Source: Folioceros fuciformis (taxonomy: Eukaryota > Anthocerotophyta > Anthocerotopsida > Anthocerotales). From it: 39,499 nt of DNA. The stretch is from positions 374,975 through 414,473 of the forward strand of contig JBNGIO010006272.1 of assembly GCA_049999805.1 (NCBI GenBank), read 5' to 3'. Shown piece by piece: positions 11,001 to 21,942 of this stretch. The notes beneath the pieces are model-generated. The model did no database searches. It worked only from the letters and a program-made list of their open reading frames with translations, and was not told the DNA's origin. The position numbers were made by a program, and so were the translations under genes. The first letter of the stretch is position 1, and every line of letters begins with the position of its first letter.

Positions 11001-12318
11001 AGGTGACTGAAGTCAACATCTACATTATGCAAGTTCACTATGGAGCCACAACATGTAGCTGCAATGTACAACGGTGATCTACAAGGCCATGTGTAGCAAC
11101 AATCTCCAACTCCAAGATGGAAGGAAAGAGCCAAGGCACAAAGAAATTCACATCAAACAAGGCCTCTAGCTCATGCATCTCCTCCTCCAAGGGTGTCCAA
11201 GTTAGTGCTAACGATTGCAATGTGGAAGACAACGAGGAAACCTAGGAAAACGTTTATGGGTTTCCTTCACCCTTTATACGTGCTCAAAAGAAGGGCCCTT
11301 GTAGGTTGTAAGGAGGAAGGGAGCACGCATCAACTATTCCACATTGGCAAAGTGTAGAGCAGTTCATGTGTGAAAGCCTCCTCCTAGCATGTGTCTCACA
11401 ACTATGCATGTGTTTATGAGGTTTTCTTGTATGTGTTTGTTTTTCGTGGAAGAAAATTCAAATTATAAAGGTTTGTGGTAAGAACAAGGGGACAAAGATA
11501 GGTCTAGGATCTCCCCTAAGGCTCTCCCTACCTCACTCTAGCTAAGCAGAAGGTCCTTAGATTGTATACTGTTGAGAGAGCAAATGGTAATTGTTCCCCA
11601 ACAAAAAGCAAAAACGTTCGGGAGCACCCACTCACTCCATGGACACGAATGGTTCCAAGCTCCCCTATCTTATCGGATCGAGGAGGTGAACATGTTGCCA
11701 CTCTTTGCTTTTGAACTTTCATGATGTGTCTACTCTCACACCTTCACCAGCAATCAAAATATGTTTCTAGATTCTCTACAACATAGATTTAGCTATCAAT
11801 GGCTCTTTGCCCCCATACACCATTGCCGTCAAATTGAGCCAAAGTCCAGAGAGACATGAGCTCCACACCAAGCCTCACCATTGATGTTGGAAGAGTGGTT
11901 TCACTACTAGACACCAATGGGTTACATTACGCATGTTTGTAATAAAGTGGGAAGCGTTCATAATATTTTATAGCTTTTTATTACGGGACACTCAGCATTT
12001 GCTGAGCTTGCGGAATGTGACACAACCCATGACTCATAGACCATGACACTGATAACAATATGTAGAACCGAGGAGAGGTTCGGCATGTTTGGTGAGGACC
12101 CACCCATGTGCCAACCATCCTCCATGATATGATGGCTCGTAGATGCTGTGACCATGTCACATGTCTCATAAATGAGCCTATTTCATATACCATAATTTGG
12201 CCGATAGTAAGTACGGAAGCTCCTGTAGATCTTTTTTAGAAGCGCCAATCGCGACCACCATCCACTATTTTCAATGTGCACTACAGCCTTCTGTAATGAA
12301 ACGTTCTCAATACGACAT
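11001..12318. other. No gene recognised
   Basis: Only short open frames occur. A segment near 11325-11375 (GGCAAAGTGTAGAGCAG) is loosely similar to 31455-31480 and to 21822-21836, so part of this may be an old dispersed repeat. Confidence 0.35.
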
Positions 12319-12535
12319 GAGACCTGTTGTTAGGATGTGCTAAGCTGTGCTGGTTGTTAGCTTAGTAGTTCATTAAGCTAGGTTGGTTGTTAGCTTAGTA
12401 GTTCGTAAAGCTAAGCTGGTTGTTAGCTTAGTAGTTCGTAAAGCTAAGCTGGTTGTTAGCTTAGTAGTTTGTTAAGCTATGCTAGTTGTTAGCTTAGTAG
12501 TTCGTTAAGCTGGATGTAGTTCGTTAAGCAGGGTT
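12319..12535 (+). repeat. 33-bp tandem repeat, five copies
   Basis: Units beginning GGTTGTTAGCTTAGTAG start at 12352, 12385, 12418, 12451 and (as AGTTGTTAGC) 12484, exactly 33 bp apart. Each unit contains TAGCTTA and TAAGCTA segments that are partly self-complementary. No gene is apparent. Confidence 0.95.
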
Positions 12536-13036
12536 AGCTGACAAACATGCTTAAGCCAATATATACTGTACTAGCAAGCAACTGCAAGGTGGCCTTCACG
12601 CTTGAGCAGCGAGGTGGAGGAGTGGTCGGACCAGCCTGAACACGTGAAGACACATTAAAGCATGGACGAGCCGCTGAGGAGGAGTGCAACACTGGTGTGA
12701 AGCGCATGGCTGGCGGGGAGGACATCATCAAGGCGAGTGGCAATGTAGCAGCTAAGTGCAAAGCTATCGAGGAGAAACCTCAGTTGTGAGAAGTCTTTTC
12801 CTGTTGAGCAGACTGGCAAGCTAGCGCCGTAGGGGTTCTCATGATGGGGCTGATAGGAACTTGTATGCAAGCATTCGGTGTCATGACCCGCTATGCTCTT
12901 AGGAGCTGAACAATTAATGTCAGCACGAACCAAGTTTATGGAAGTTCTGTGTTGGGGTCACGCTCTGAGAATCAGTGCACGAATGTGCTTGAGTCCGCTG
13001 GAGGGGTTGCTTGCAGGGGTGATCAAAAGGGAGATG
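12536..13036. other. No gene recognised
   Basis: Open frames up to 92 codons exist on the minus strand but have biased, unfamiliar sequence and no splice context. Confidence 0.35.
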
Positions 13037-13072
13037 ACTTACTTCAGCTCATGTTCATGAGCTGAAGTAAGT
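13037..13072. repeat. Perfect 16-bp inverted repeat with 4-nt loop
   Basis: ACTTACTTCAGCTCAT is followed by GTTC and then by its exact reverse complement. A 36-nt perfect hairpin by chance is unlikely. It could be a footprint of a small foldback element or an inverted duplication at a repaired break. Confidence 0.9.
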
Positions 13073-14981
13073 CTGAGTACCCAATCGCTGAGTGCGCGTA
13101 TCGGGTAGTCTGGGGATTGGCCATTGGTGTTCGTCGTGACTACTGTGGTGGACACTAGGGCCACAACTTGGGGTGACTTGCATGATGTGTGTGTTGTGTG
13201 CCATTTGCGAGACCCTTCCAACCTTCATTCAATTTACTTCTCACAACTAAGCTCAAAACTCCTCCTGCCTAAAATGATTGGGAAATACATTACTCGTAGT
13301 CTCGTGGTGCATATTTTACTGTGTGTTTGCTCATGATGATGCTTTACATTTCGGTTTGCTCATGCCTCTACGATTCGATATCTTGGCTTCCATTTTGGCC
13401 TCCCATTGGAGGCATGGCTACGCCTTTGGTGTGCATTAGTTTTTCTGTGCAACTCACCATGTCTTCAGCTCGATTTGGACTTTGCATGAGCAAATGCGAA
13501 GTGACATATACAGGGTTCTAGGTTGTGGTTGCTCTACGGCCTTTCCTCTTAATCGATGGGCATACCCACTCTCCAATTCGAGTAGTACAAGAATGTTCTT
13601 GGGGAAAATGCATCTTCCCTTGAGTTTTTTCCCATAGTTGCGGATTCCTCTTTGAAAGCGGGTTGGGCACTCGTGACTGTACCCTCTTTCTCCGACCTTG
13701 CAACCAGCATCTTGAACATTCTGCACACCTGTCGTTGTCAATTGGCTGAAGCTTCATCAACAAAATCGTCTGAGTCCGAGTTTGCTTTCTCCTCTGTCCC
13801 CATTGCATTACCCATGTGTTCAAATGTTGCAGCTAATGATGCCGCCTCATACTTTGCCCATCCCCACACCAATTTGGGCCCTAGGATTGGGCTCACTGTA
13901 TGCCACCTTGTAACAAGCATCGTCGGCAACTACGGGGTCCACAATGGGGCTAGAGACTCTCCAACCCGCTTCGGCTTGGTCATGCAGGACAACATCAATG
14001 TTAGAGCACATGCTCACAATTATCTCAATACTATCATTGGGAAATGGGGCTAACTATTCTACTAGCTTCTTGAGGCGCATCAAATTGCTGGCTGTGCGCA
14101 AACAACTCAAAAAAAGTCTTCACACACTATCCCTTCTTCTTCACATCTCACAACTCAACCATCTTGGATAGGGACTTAAGGCAACCGAACTCACATTCTT
14201 CAAACATTAGCTTTCTACTATACTGTGATGCAAAGTTGTGGACCCAGTCAGCCCTTCCGCATTGGCTCCAAGGATTGGGGCCCTCCCCATTCTTCCTTTC
14301 CAAACATGCTTATGTAGCTAGAGATGCTTGGGAAGGGAGAAAGTTCCCATGTTGCCGCAATTCCACCTTGGCCCATATGAGAATCTCATTCTACACAGTG
14401 TCGTCGACTGCTGGAGGCAACCCATGACATTGTGTGGAACCCTAAACCTTGCCAATTTGCATAGGTTCTAGAGCTACTCCTAAATCTAGGGGATCCTTTG
14501 TTTGTGTCAGAGTGTCTGCAAAATGGATTTGTTGTTCATCCCTTCAACAACAAACTTTGGACCGTTTATGTAGCAACAAATGGTGCCCAGCAAGTGGCCC
14601 CCCTATTGCCGCATAATTTTTTCTTGACACATCATGCTTCCATTGGAATACATTTCCCTGCTAGCGGTTGCAAGGTAAGTTTCTCCCTATCCCAAACCGT
14701 AGGACCATCCTTAAATGATTATGGCAAGAGATGAGCCTAGAACAATCGTTCCTACATAATTGCACACACAAGAGTGAATTAAAAAATGATTACAGCATTT
14801 CCTACTAAGGGTGTGATTATACTCGAAGGGTATTTTGCCAATAGTAGATGCGGAAGGGTTTAGAACATTGGGCATGAATTTGATAGTTTAGAGGTTTTCC
14901 AAAAAATAAAGGGATAAAACAATGGTGTCCGTGAGCAAAATGTGAGTCACTCGTGCCCATGGTGGTCAACACCGTAGTGAA
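13073..14981. other. Degenerate sequence, no gene recognised
   Basis: The longest open frame is plus 13652-14053 (133 codons), with an antisense frame opposite. Neither matches a family I know, and flanking frames are full of stops. The even base composition and scattered frames look like an old, dead mobile element, but I see no catalytic motif to classify it. Confidence 0.4.
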
Positions 14982-15165
14982 CAAGGTCTAACCCAGACGG
15001 GCGGATTCCACCATTTCGAGCTTTGCGACACTCAAAATTCGTGTCAGATATCTGCATTTTCATGCGTTTTTGTCAAGAGATGGATAAATGTGGCCTAAAA
15101 GAGTGTTGCGTACGACCGTAAACATCAATTTTTTCAAAAGTACAATGGGCCATCCACATCCACAA
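14982..15165 (+). repeat. Fragment of the left end of the 32.4-kb transposon family
   Basis: CAAGGTCTAACCCAGACGGG followed by GGATTCCACCATTT and, further on, CTGCATTTT, ATGTGGCCTAAA and GAGTGTTG matches 32413-32580 in order and spacing, though diverged. It shows that the element at 32.4-38.7 kb belongs to a family with other members nearby. I found no matching right end in this region. Confidence 0.75.
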
Positions 15166-15256
15166 TCCTGAGATTTTGTAGCTTGTCATTCACTTGTAAA
15201 TGACATTGTGATAAGTAGGGATCGTTGGGCGCCTTTCACCAACAACGTGAGTAGGA

Positions 15257-15613
15257 ATGGAAGAGTTTTTGACCTCGTTAAGAAGTGGGCAATACAAGGT
15301 GATGGTAGCTGCCCTAAATCAAATGGGTGCCACTGATAAGGAAGGGGATTTAGAAAGCTTGGCCAAAGATCTAGAGAAGATATTCTCAGCAGCACAAGTG
15401 ACTAACTACATGTTAAAAGATGGTTTCCAAGCTAGTTCGAATCTAGAAGAAGTTTTTGCAATCCCGTTGACTGAATTTTCTCCCAAACCGTCACCTTCAC
15501 AGGGCTTGGACACAGATGTGGTGATTAGTACCAGCAGCAGGGCTTCTCGAACCACCATGGCTTCTACTATAGCTATGGATGAGGAGGAAGTTAATGCTTT
15601 GCTTCTCGAAGTG
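15257..15613 (+). CDS. Hypothetical open frame, possible 5' exon
   Basis: An ATG at 15257 opens a frame encoding about 119 residues up to a good donor site (GTG then GTAAGTC at 15614); without splicing it runs to 15664. The peptide begins MEEFLTSLRSGQYKVM and ends near MDEEEVNALLLEV. It is charged and helical in look, with a Ser/Thr-rich middle. I do not recognise it and find no following exon, because the next 400 bases are a tandem repeat. It may belong to the transposon fragment just upstream. Confidence 0.25.
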
Positions 15614-15665
15614 GTAAGTCTCACGACACATCCTGACTCGAGGCGTAGTTATCTTTTGAGGTGAA

Positions 15666-16065
15666 GCCATACCAATCACATCAAATTACAAGTTCGTATT
15701 AGTGATGGATACGGTTTGAAGCTCCCTCGCACCATACCAATCACATCTCCCGTTTGTTACAAGTTTGTGTTAGTGATGCATACAGTTTGAGGCCATACCA
15801 ATCACATCTCCCGTTTGTTACAAGTTCGTGTTAGTGATGCATACAATTTGAGGCCATACCAATCACATCTCCCGTGTTGTTACAAGTTCGTGTTAGTGAT
15901 GCATACGGTTTGAGGTTCCCTCGCGCCATACCAATCACATCTCCCGTGTTGTTATAAGTTCGTGTTAGTGATGCATACGGTTTGAGGTTCCCTCACACCA
16001 TACCAATCACATCTCCCGTGTTGTTACAAGTTCGTGTTAGTGATGCATACGATTTGAAGTTCTCT
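15666..16065 (+). repeat. Tandem repeat of 61/72-bp units, six copies
   Basis: CCATACCAATCACATC recurs at 15667, 15732, 15793, 15854, 15926 and 15998. Unit length is 61 or 72 bp, depending on whether an extra TTCCCTCGCGC block is present before the conserved start. Each unit contains ACAAGTTCGTGTTAGTGATGCATAC. The array ends where the truncated LINE begins. Confidence 0.95.
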
Positions 16066-16089
16066 GACGAATTTGGGCTTCTGTTGAAG

Positions 16090-18082
16090 TAGCTTATGTA
16101 TTTGGACTGGTACACTCAGCTTCTTGCACTTGAGCGAGATTGGCAAACCCTGTGGTAACCCAGAACTAATGGGAGCAAGAGTGTCATATTGACCATCCAG
16201 GCAAAGTGACGTCGCCCGCTGAGACCGAAAGTGGAAGACTCAATGCATCAGCGGAGTTGGAAGGCCTTTCCTGCACAAGACAGATAAGAGAATCTCATGG
16301 TTAACTGAGTCATATGCACCTTTGATATCCATGAGGAGCAGGGAGAGAGCATGTCGTTGACCCCAAGCCCTACGAATATCCTAAACAAGGAGAGCTGCTG
16401 CATCGCTTGTACTCCGACTCGGCTGACCCCCCAAATGACCAAAGGGAAGGAGACTATGATTATTCTCAACCAAGAAGGAGAGACGTGAAGCCATAAAACC
16501 CTCCAGGGCCTTGCCTAAGCAATTAAGAAGAGCAATAGGGCGATATGAACGGGGTAACGAATAATTAGCCCTATTGAGTTTGCGGGGAATGATGGTGAGC
16601 GAGTGACGCCACGTCAAAGGATGATAACCCAAAGTGGAGCAGGCCTGGAAGATATATAAGTAAAATTGTTTGAGGAGGTCCCAACCCCTCTGAAGAAAAC
16701 CTGTAGCCCCTCTGAAGAAAACCTATAGCAATAGTGTCCGGGCCTACTGCTTTCCAGGCTTTCACACCAAAGAGAGCCTGCTGCACCTCGTGCAAAGCAG
16801 GGGTGGGCCATGGGAAATGGGAAGCAGCGGACAGGGGAAGAGGAGGGGTGTCTGAAGAAGAGGGGTAGCAGAACAGAGGACTGCACACTTGGCAGCATGA
16901 GAGTAAGCAAGTGACCTGTCTCCAAAGAAGTGAAGACGAGGAAGCGGGCTTAGTGGAGCGATAAATCTTCCAAATATCCGAGTCGCTAGCCTCCATCAGA
17001 AATTTCTTCCAATGGTCCTTCTTGGCAACTTTCACACTCCGAAAGTACTCATTTCTAACAGACCGAAGCTGCAATATCCCCTGGAGTGTAGGAATGCGCA
17101 TGACCCGACAAGCCCGAGCAAGCCCCTTGTGAAGAGAGGAGAGGGTAAGAGACCACCAAGGTTTAGCACGGAAGTGAGGGTGTACTATGGGGGTAGATGT
17201 GGAGATGGCCTTCTGTAGAGATATTGTGACTTGAGCCACAAGATGATCAATCTGAGCAATAGTTTGAGGAAGCCCAAGTCCCACCAAGTTAGTCGAAACC
17301 TTATAAGCTAAAGTGGAAGAAAATTTGTCCCAGTCAGTAGCTTTGACATTAAGGCGGGAAGAAAGAGGAGGCGGAGGAGGGGAATCTGAACAGGAAGGAA
17401 TAGTAAGGAACAAACCAATAGCTTGGTGGTCAGACCCCACATCTAGATCGGGGAGAATATCACAGAAATCAACCAAGTTGCGAACATCCGTAGAAGAAAG
17501 CGTGAGATCCAAAGTGAAAGTGTTATTTGTAGAAGACACGAAGGTGGGGCAATCTGAGGGGGTGAGAAGAAAGAGGGGAGTAGTGTTAATGAAGAGAGCA
17601 AACTCATCGGCCACCGAGGAAATCACTTCATTAGATGCAGTAGATTCTCACAAGGGGTGATGAAGATTGAAATCTCCAAGAGTAAAATAGTGTTGAGAGA
17701 GGAAGTGGGCATGTGGAGTGAGAATGCGAATGGTGCTATCGGACCCAGGCGGATTGAAAAGGTTAACAAAGTTAATGACTTGGCCTAGACAAGAGACCTG
17801 GACACATTGGATATCAAGATGGTTAAAAAGATCCTAGCGGGGAGAAATACTACTAGAGCAAAGGCTTTTGTTAACATAGGTGAGGACCCGAGGACGGGAG
17901 GGGAGACTAGGAGAGGGAAGGATAGGAGTCCATTGCAGGTGAGAGAGTGTAATGGAAGGGTTAATGACATAAGGCTCTTGAAGGAAAAGAATGTCAAAGG
18001 ACGACAGAAGCATATTCAGAAGAGTAGAGATGACCACACAAGATCGGTGACAGTTAAGTTGAAAGATCTTGAAGGGACTCAT
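16090..18082 (-). pseudogene. LINE ORF2: endonuclease and reverse transcriptase, broken
   Basis: The endonuclease start is visible as FKIFQLNCHRS and FLQEPYV (18075-17970), with its C-terminal GSDHQAIGL near 17440. Reverse transcriptase motifs follow: WKAVGPDTIAIGF near 16750, SYRPIALLNCLGKALEGF near 16530, the catalytic-Asp block MDIKGAYDS near 16330 and GLPQGLPIS near 16145. At least one frame change separates the endonuclease start from the rest and another lies between GPD and SYRPI. The active-site YADD block is absent through truncation. The protein would have nicked target DNA and copied the element's RNA. Confidence 0.85.
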
Positions 18083-18149
18083 GAGGGGCCTGGTCGAGAG
18101 AAAAACTTGGAGTTAGCTTCGAGGCGAGTAGGGCATGAAGATTTAGTGG

Positions 18150-19130
18150 CCCGATGAGATCCATGGCGGATGCAGGATAGAGAGGTTGCCACCTTACAGT
18201 CCGAAGCTGGATGAGGCCCACCTCAATTCAAGCATCGCTCCGTGCTCCTGTAGAAGGTCTGAGTGTGTCCAAAACATTGACATCGGAAGCATGGAATAGG
18301 GTGGGCATTGGGTACAAAAGGTGTCACCCGTAGCATGCGCCCTTGCAAAGCAAGGCCACATCGAAGAATTGCAAATGCAGAATCATCGTTGGGAAGGGAT
18401 ACCAAAACTAAAGAATGCCGCTTGGTAGAAAGATCCCGGAGGAGCCACCGAGGCTCATCCTCGAAGGTGATGTAATTGTCTTCGAGAACTTCTTCCTAGA
18501 ATTCCTCCATTGATAAGCTGACAGGGACATCATGAACCAGAATTTGGTGACGAATACATGGAGTTGAGACGTCGGAGAAGGATGAAAAAGCCATTGGGCC
18601 CCAAACAGGAGGTGTTGCAATAACTGTAATACCTCTCCACGATAATACCAAGCGACATGCAAAACTTTTGAACTGCTTGAATTTTATGCAAAACTTTTGA
18701 ACTGCTTGAATTTTAACTGGCCCAGCATCTGCTGCCAGGAGAGCCCCGTTAATTTTACCCTTCAAGTCCATGTGATAAATCCTAAGGATAGACCCCATCC
18801 TTAAATCTGACAAACATGCACTCCTCCATAGTTGGGATCGGTCTTGGGGGGAGGACTGCTGCAGTCACTCCTCCATGGTCTTGGGGGGAGGACTGCTGCA
18901 GTCACTCCTCCATAGTTGGGATTGGCCTTGGGGGGAGGATTGCCACCGTGAGAGTTGGGATCGGCCTTGGGGGGAGGACTACCACCGTGAGAGTTGGGAT
19001 CGGCCTTGGGGGGAGGACTGCCACCGTGAGAGTCGACCGCAGCAGCATAAGAGGAAGGGCGAGATACCTTGAACTCAGATTTGACTTCATTAGAAGAGGA
19101 CCAAATAACTCGCACCAAGGCCCGCACCCG
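18150..19130 (-). pseudogene. LINE ORF1: nucleic-acid-binding protein, broken
   Basis: The N-terminal part reads SYAAAVDSHGGSPPPKADPN with a 13-residue Pro/Gly repeat encoded by the 39-bp repeat at 18951-19035, then a stop. A second part, LRMGSILRIYHMDLKGKING, leads to a region ending in a zinc knuckle CFRCQCFGHTQTFY followed by RCLN and GGPHPASDC. The last Cys of the first knuckle is Tyr and the expected Cys after RCLN is a stop codon. The protein would have coated the element's RNA. Confidence 0.75.
18830..19035 (+). repeat. 39-bp minisatellite within LINE ORF1
   Basis: Copies starting AGAGTTGGGATCGGCCTTGG begin at 18951 and 18990, with a third cut short at 19029, 39 bp apart. Related but shuffled copies containing CTTGGGGGGAGGACTG occur from 18843. 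Because 39 is divisible by three the LINE ORF1 frame is kept and the repeat encodes NSHGGSPPPKADP-like units. Confidence 0.9.
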
Positions 19131-19282
19131 GGAGAGGAGAGGAGAAGAGAGGAGAAGAGAGGAGAAGAGAGGAGAAGAGAGGAGAAGAGAGGAGAAGAGA
19201 GGAGAAGAGAGGAGAAGAGAGGAGAAGAGAGGAGAAGAGAGGAGAAGAGAGGAGAAGAGAGGAGAAGAGAGGAGAAGAGAGG
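19131..19282 (+). repeat. Polypurine repeat (GGAGAAGAGA)n
   Basis: About 15 nearly perfect 10-bp units run into the N gap. Long open frames reported on both strands across this and the gap are artefacts of the repeat and of translated Ns. Confidence 0.98.
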
Positions 19283-19682
19283 NNNNNNNNNNNNNNNNNN
19301 NNNNNNNNNNNNNNNNNNNNNNNNNNNNNNNNNNNNNNNNNNNNNNNNNNNNNNNNNNNNNNNNNNNNNNNNNNNNNNNNNNNNNNNNNNNNNNNNNNNN
19401 NNNNNNNNNNNNNNNNNNNNNNNNNNNNNNNNNNNNNNNNNNNNNNNNNNNNNNNNNNNNNNNNNNNNNNNNNNNNNNNNNNNNNNNNNNNNNNNNNNNN
19501 NNNNNNNNNNNNNNNNNNNNNNNNNNNNNNNNNNNNNNNNNNNNNNNNNNNNNNNNNNNNNNNNNNNNNNNNNNNNNNNNNNNNNNNNNNNNNNNNNNNN
19601 NNNNNNNNNNNNNNNNNNNNNNNNNNNNNNNNNNNNNNNNNNNNNNNNNNNNNNNNNNNNNNNNNNNNNNNNNNNNNNNNNN
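19283..19682. other. 400-N assembly gap
   Basis: The gap follows directly after the 10-bp polypurine repeat, so it probably contains more of that repeat and perhaps the 5' end of the LINE. The round length of 400 may be an estimate. Confidence 0.95.
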
Positions 19683-19829
19683 TATAAAGTTCGCCAAGTT
19701 CGCCAGGGGGTGCGTTTGGGTGATGAGGTGTCTCAATTTGCACACTTCTAGCTGTATAAAGTTCGCCACCATTTTTCCGTCGTCCGGTTCTTCGAGGTAA
19801 GGATTGCAGGCAGTCGAGGCGTAGCTGTA

Positions 19830-20890
19830 ATGACGAGTGTGTTCGACGAAGTTTTGCAGATTTGCTTGTGGTGTGCTTGTTTTCTTGTGGACGTCGTGAC
19901 CATTCTGTTTCCCTGGTGTAAGGCGGTGTTGGTAGCGGCTTGGGAGGTGGCAATTTTTGTCACATACCTCTACGACTGGTACGTTCGTTGGAAGAATCAG
20001 GTGAAGCAGACAGTTTTGTCTTGTTTGCCCTACGGGAAGGAACTTGAATTTCTCTCGCGGTGGCTCTAGGCCCACTAGTCATGTCGGTGGTGTTCAATTT
20101 CCTGTTTGTTCGTGAATAGACTGCGCTGGCAAATGGATCGCATGTGTATTCCTGTATCCTTCCCATCCTGCTTATTCGTCGTGTCTTAGGTTGTAGATCG
20201 GTGATGAGGTAGGGAGTAAGAGTAAGGATCCATCGTGTTTAGAACCCGTTGTCTGTGATCTTCAACCGTCTGTTCTTCCCATTCCGTGCAGGCTGAGGAG
20301 GCAGAGAAGATCTGCGGTACGCAGAGCATACAACGAGGGCAAAGGAGGTGTTACAGAGTATGGTTACGACCTGTACGAGCTTCTAGGTCTGGACAGCAGT
20401 GCGTCACAGAACGAGATTCGAAGTGGCTGCAAAAGCGTTGTCATCCGGATGTGGTTGGTGAAGCTGGTCATGAGATGTCAATTCTACTCAACGAGACTTA
20501 CGCCTTGCTCTCAGACCCAGATCAGCGGGCTGTCTGCTTGATGAGAAAAAATTAAAAAAAATGCTTGTGAAGCATAACTGTGAAGCGGAGGCAAGATTTC
20601 TCTGATATTGGTTCTGCTGTTGGTGGTCAGATGCGCCGGGATGCTGTCGACTGTCATGACTTCACAGGGGAGCCCCTCTATTCAGTTTGGGCTGGGCCTA
20701 TAGACGAACAACGTGCTTTCTTCGTTGACGAGTCTCGTTGCATCGGTTGCCTCAAATGCGCTCTAATTGCTCCTGACATTTTTTCAATTGAGAATCGGCT
20801 TGGGCGTGCTCGAGCTGTCACGCAATGGGGGAATACGAGCTCTCCCGAAGAGCAGAAAGCCAGCCTCCTTATGGGCACTTCAATTTCTTA
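19830..20890 (+). pseudogene. J-domain plus 4Fe-4S ferredoxin protein (DJC76-like), broken
   Basis: In plants, chloroplast DnaJ proteins of the DJC76/77/82 group join a J domain (Hsp70 partner) to a ferredoxin-like domain. Here exon 1 (19830-19978) encodes a start MTSVFDEVLQ and about 45 hydrophobic residues, then a donor GTACGT. Exon 2 starts at 20292 after a good acceptor and continues in phase with LRRQRRSAVRRAYNEG and YDLYELLGLDSSASQNEIRS. A small deletion then shifts frame, and the J domain resumes as WLQKRCHPD (HPD motif kept) to LLSDPDQRAV. After stops in an A-rich linker the ferredoxin part follows in that frame: EPLYSVWAGP, CIGCLKCAL, SIENRLGRARAVTQWG, then a frame loss so the fourth Cys is missing. 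The join of exon 1 to exon 2 is inferred from phase only. No active product is likely. Confidence 0.75.
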
Positions 20891-20992
20891 GTGTTCTTGG
20901 CTGATGTGATTCTTACAGTATGTGTGTCCAAATTAACACACATGCTGTTAGAACGTCATAGTTAAGCGCTCTACACTACAATCGGGAGCCGG

Positions 20993-21484
20993 ATGGGGTA
21001 CCTAGAGAGGAATGCCTCTGGTGCTAGTAGCCTAAGTTTACTACATGGAGCAAGTTGCCCGGAGGCGGGAGCGAGAGGGAGAGCAGGAAGTGCGGCAGCT
21101 CGAGGAACTGCGGGTGGAAGTGCTGGAGGCCGCGCAGCACAATTGAGAGCTCCAGAAGGAGGAAGCATGAAAATGCTGGAACGCGCACAAAAGGAGCGCC
21201 CGGAGGTCGGAGGAGAGAGGAGGCAATCAGGCCTGCACCTCCTCCTCGCGCAGAGTCGAGCACATGAGGAGAGCGCGAACTTGAAGGCGGGGAGAGAGGA
21301 GAGCAGTGCAGACAACACAACAGAGCAGCGCAGAGCAGAGCAGAGCAGAGCAGCGAAGGGCAGCGCAGCGCAGCTCAGAGCAGAGCAGCGCGCGGAGCAG
21401 ACCCATTTTTGGACTTTCTGTCGACCGGGACTTCCGGTATCTCCCGGTCATCATCCCTCTCTCCAATCACGACTTGTAAATTAA
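20993..21484 (+). repeat. Purine-rich and AGAGC-rich low-complexity region
   Basis: An open frame of 163 codons spans this stretch, but its composition (Ala, Glu, Arg, Gly) follows from GAGCAG-type repeats, most clearly at 21321-21395. In another frame 21045-21220 reads EQVARRREREGEQEVRQLEE, a coiled-coil-like peptide of the kind seen in retrotransposon Gag-type proteins, broken by stops. I regard it as repeat or element debris. Confidence 0.5.
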
Positions 21485-21687
21485 ACCCCCAACCCCAGCT
21501 CAGCGCCGCGCGCTTCCCTTGCCGCTCCTCACGTCCTGTCTGTACCGAGTCCCATGGCGGCATGTCCGTCCTCAGTGGACTTCAAATGAATTGTTGTTGT
21601 TGATTGCAAGATTGGGATTAGAGTACAAGATTGGGGCTAAGTGTAAAATTGAAAATAATTTTTTTAACACTTCTGAAAGCTACGTCT

Positions 21688-21760
21688 GGTCCCATGGTGT
21701 AGTGGTTATCACGTCTGCTTTACACGCAGAAGGTCGCGAGTTCGATCCTCGCTGGGGCCA
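21688..21760 (+). tRNA. tRNA-Val (anticodon UAC)
   Basis: The 73-nt cloverleaf folds fully: acceptor GGTCCCA with TGGGGCC, anticodon stem TCTGC/GCAGA with loop TTTACAC giving anticodon TAC (reads GUA), and T arm GCGAG-TTCGATC-CTCGC. The A box TGGTGTAGTGG and B box GTTCGATCC fit the Pol III promoter. TTTT at 21762-21765 is the terminator. There is no intron and no encoded CCA. Confidence 0.97.
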
Positions 21761-21942
21761 TGTTTTCGCTGCCCCCTATATGTATTTTGCTAAGGTTCCC
21801 TATGTGTATTTTCCACCTTAGCAAGGTGTGGAGCAGATGCTGACGGAGCTGCTACAACTCCACAGATGCTGACAGAGCTGCTACAAAGTTGTGAGCTTTG
21901 TAAGCTGCCTTCGACCAGATTGCTGTCATACATGGTAAAACG

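Larger units (their letters stand above)
16085..19130 (-). mobile_element. LINE-type (non-LTR) retrotransposon, truncated and decayed
   Basis: On the minus strand the order is ORF1 with CCHC knuckles, apurinic-type endonuclease, then reverse transcriptase: the layout of APE-class LINEs. The reverse transcriptase stops just after its GLPQG motif near 16100, so the YADD block, any RNase H and the 3' tail are missing. At that point the sequence changes into the 61/72-bp satellite. The 5' side runs into a polypurine repeat and the N gap. Frames are interrupted by stops and local duplications, including a 28-bp tandem copy near 18660-18716 and a 22-bp one near 16690-16730. Confidence 0.85.

Noticed and set aside
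18801-20075. A 424-codon minus-strand open frame and similar long frames on both strands
   Set aside because: They are held open by the 400 translated Ns and by the 10-bp polypurine repeat.
20993-21484. A 163-residue Ala/Glu/Arg-rich protein
   Set aside because: Composition follows from GAGCAG-type low-complexity sequence, there are long frames on both strands, and no conserved motif is visible.
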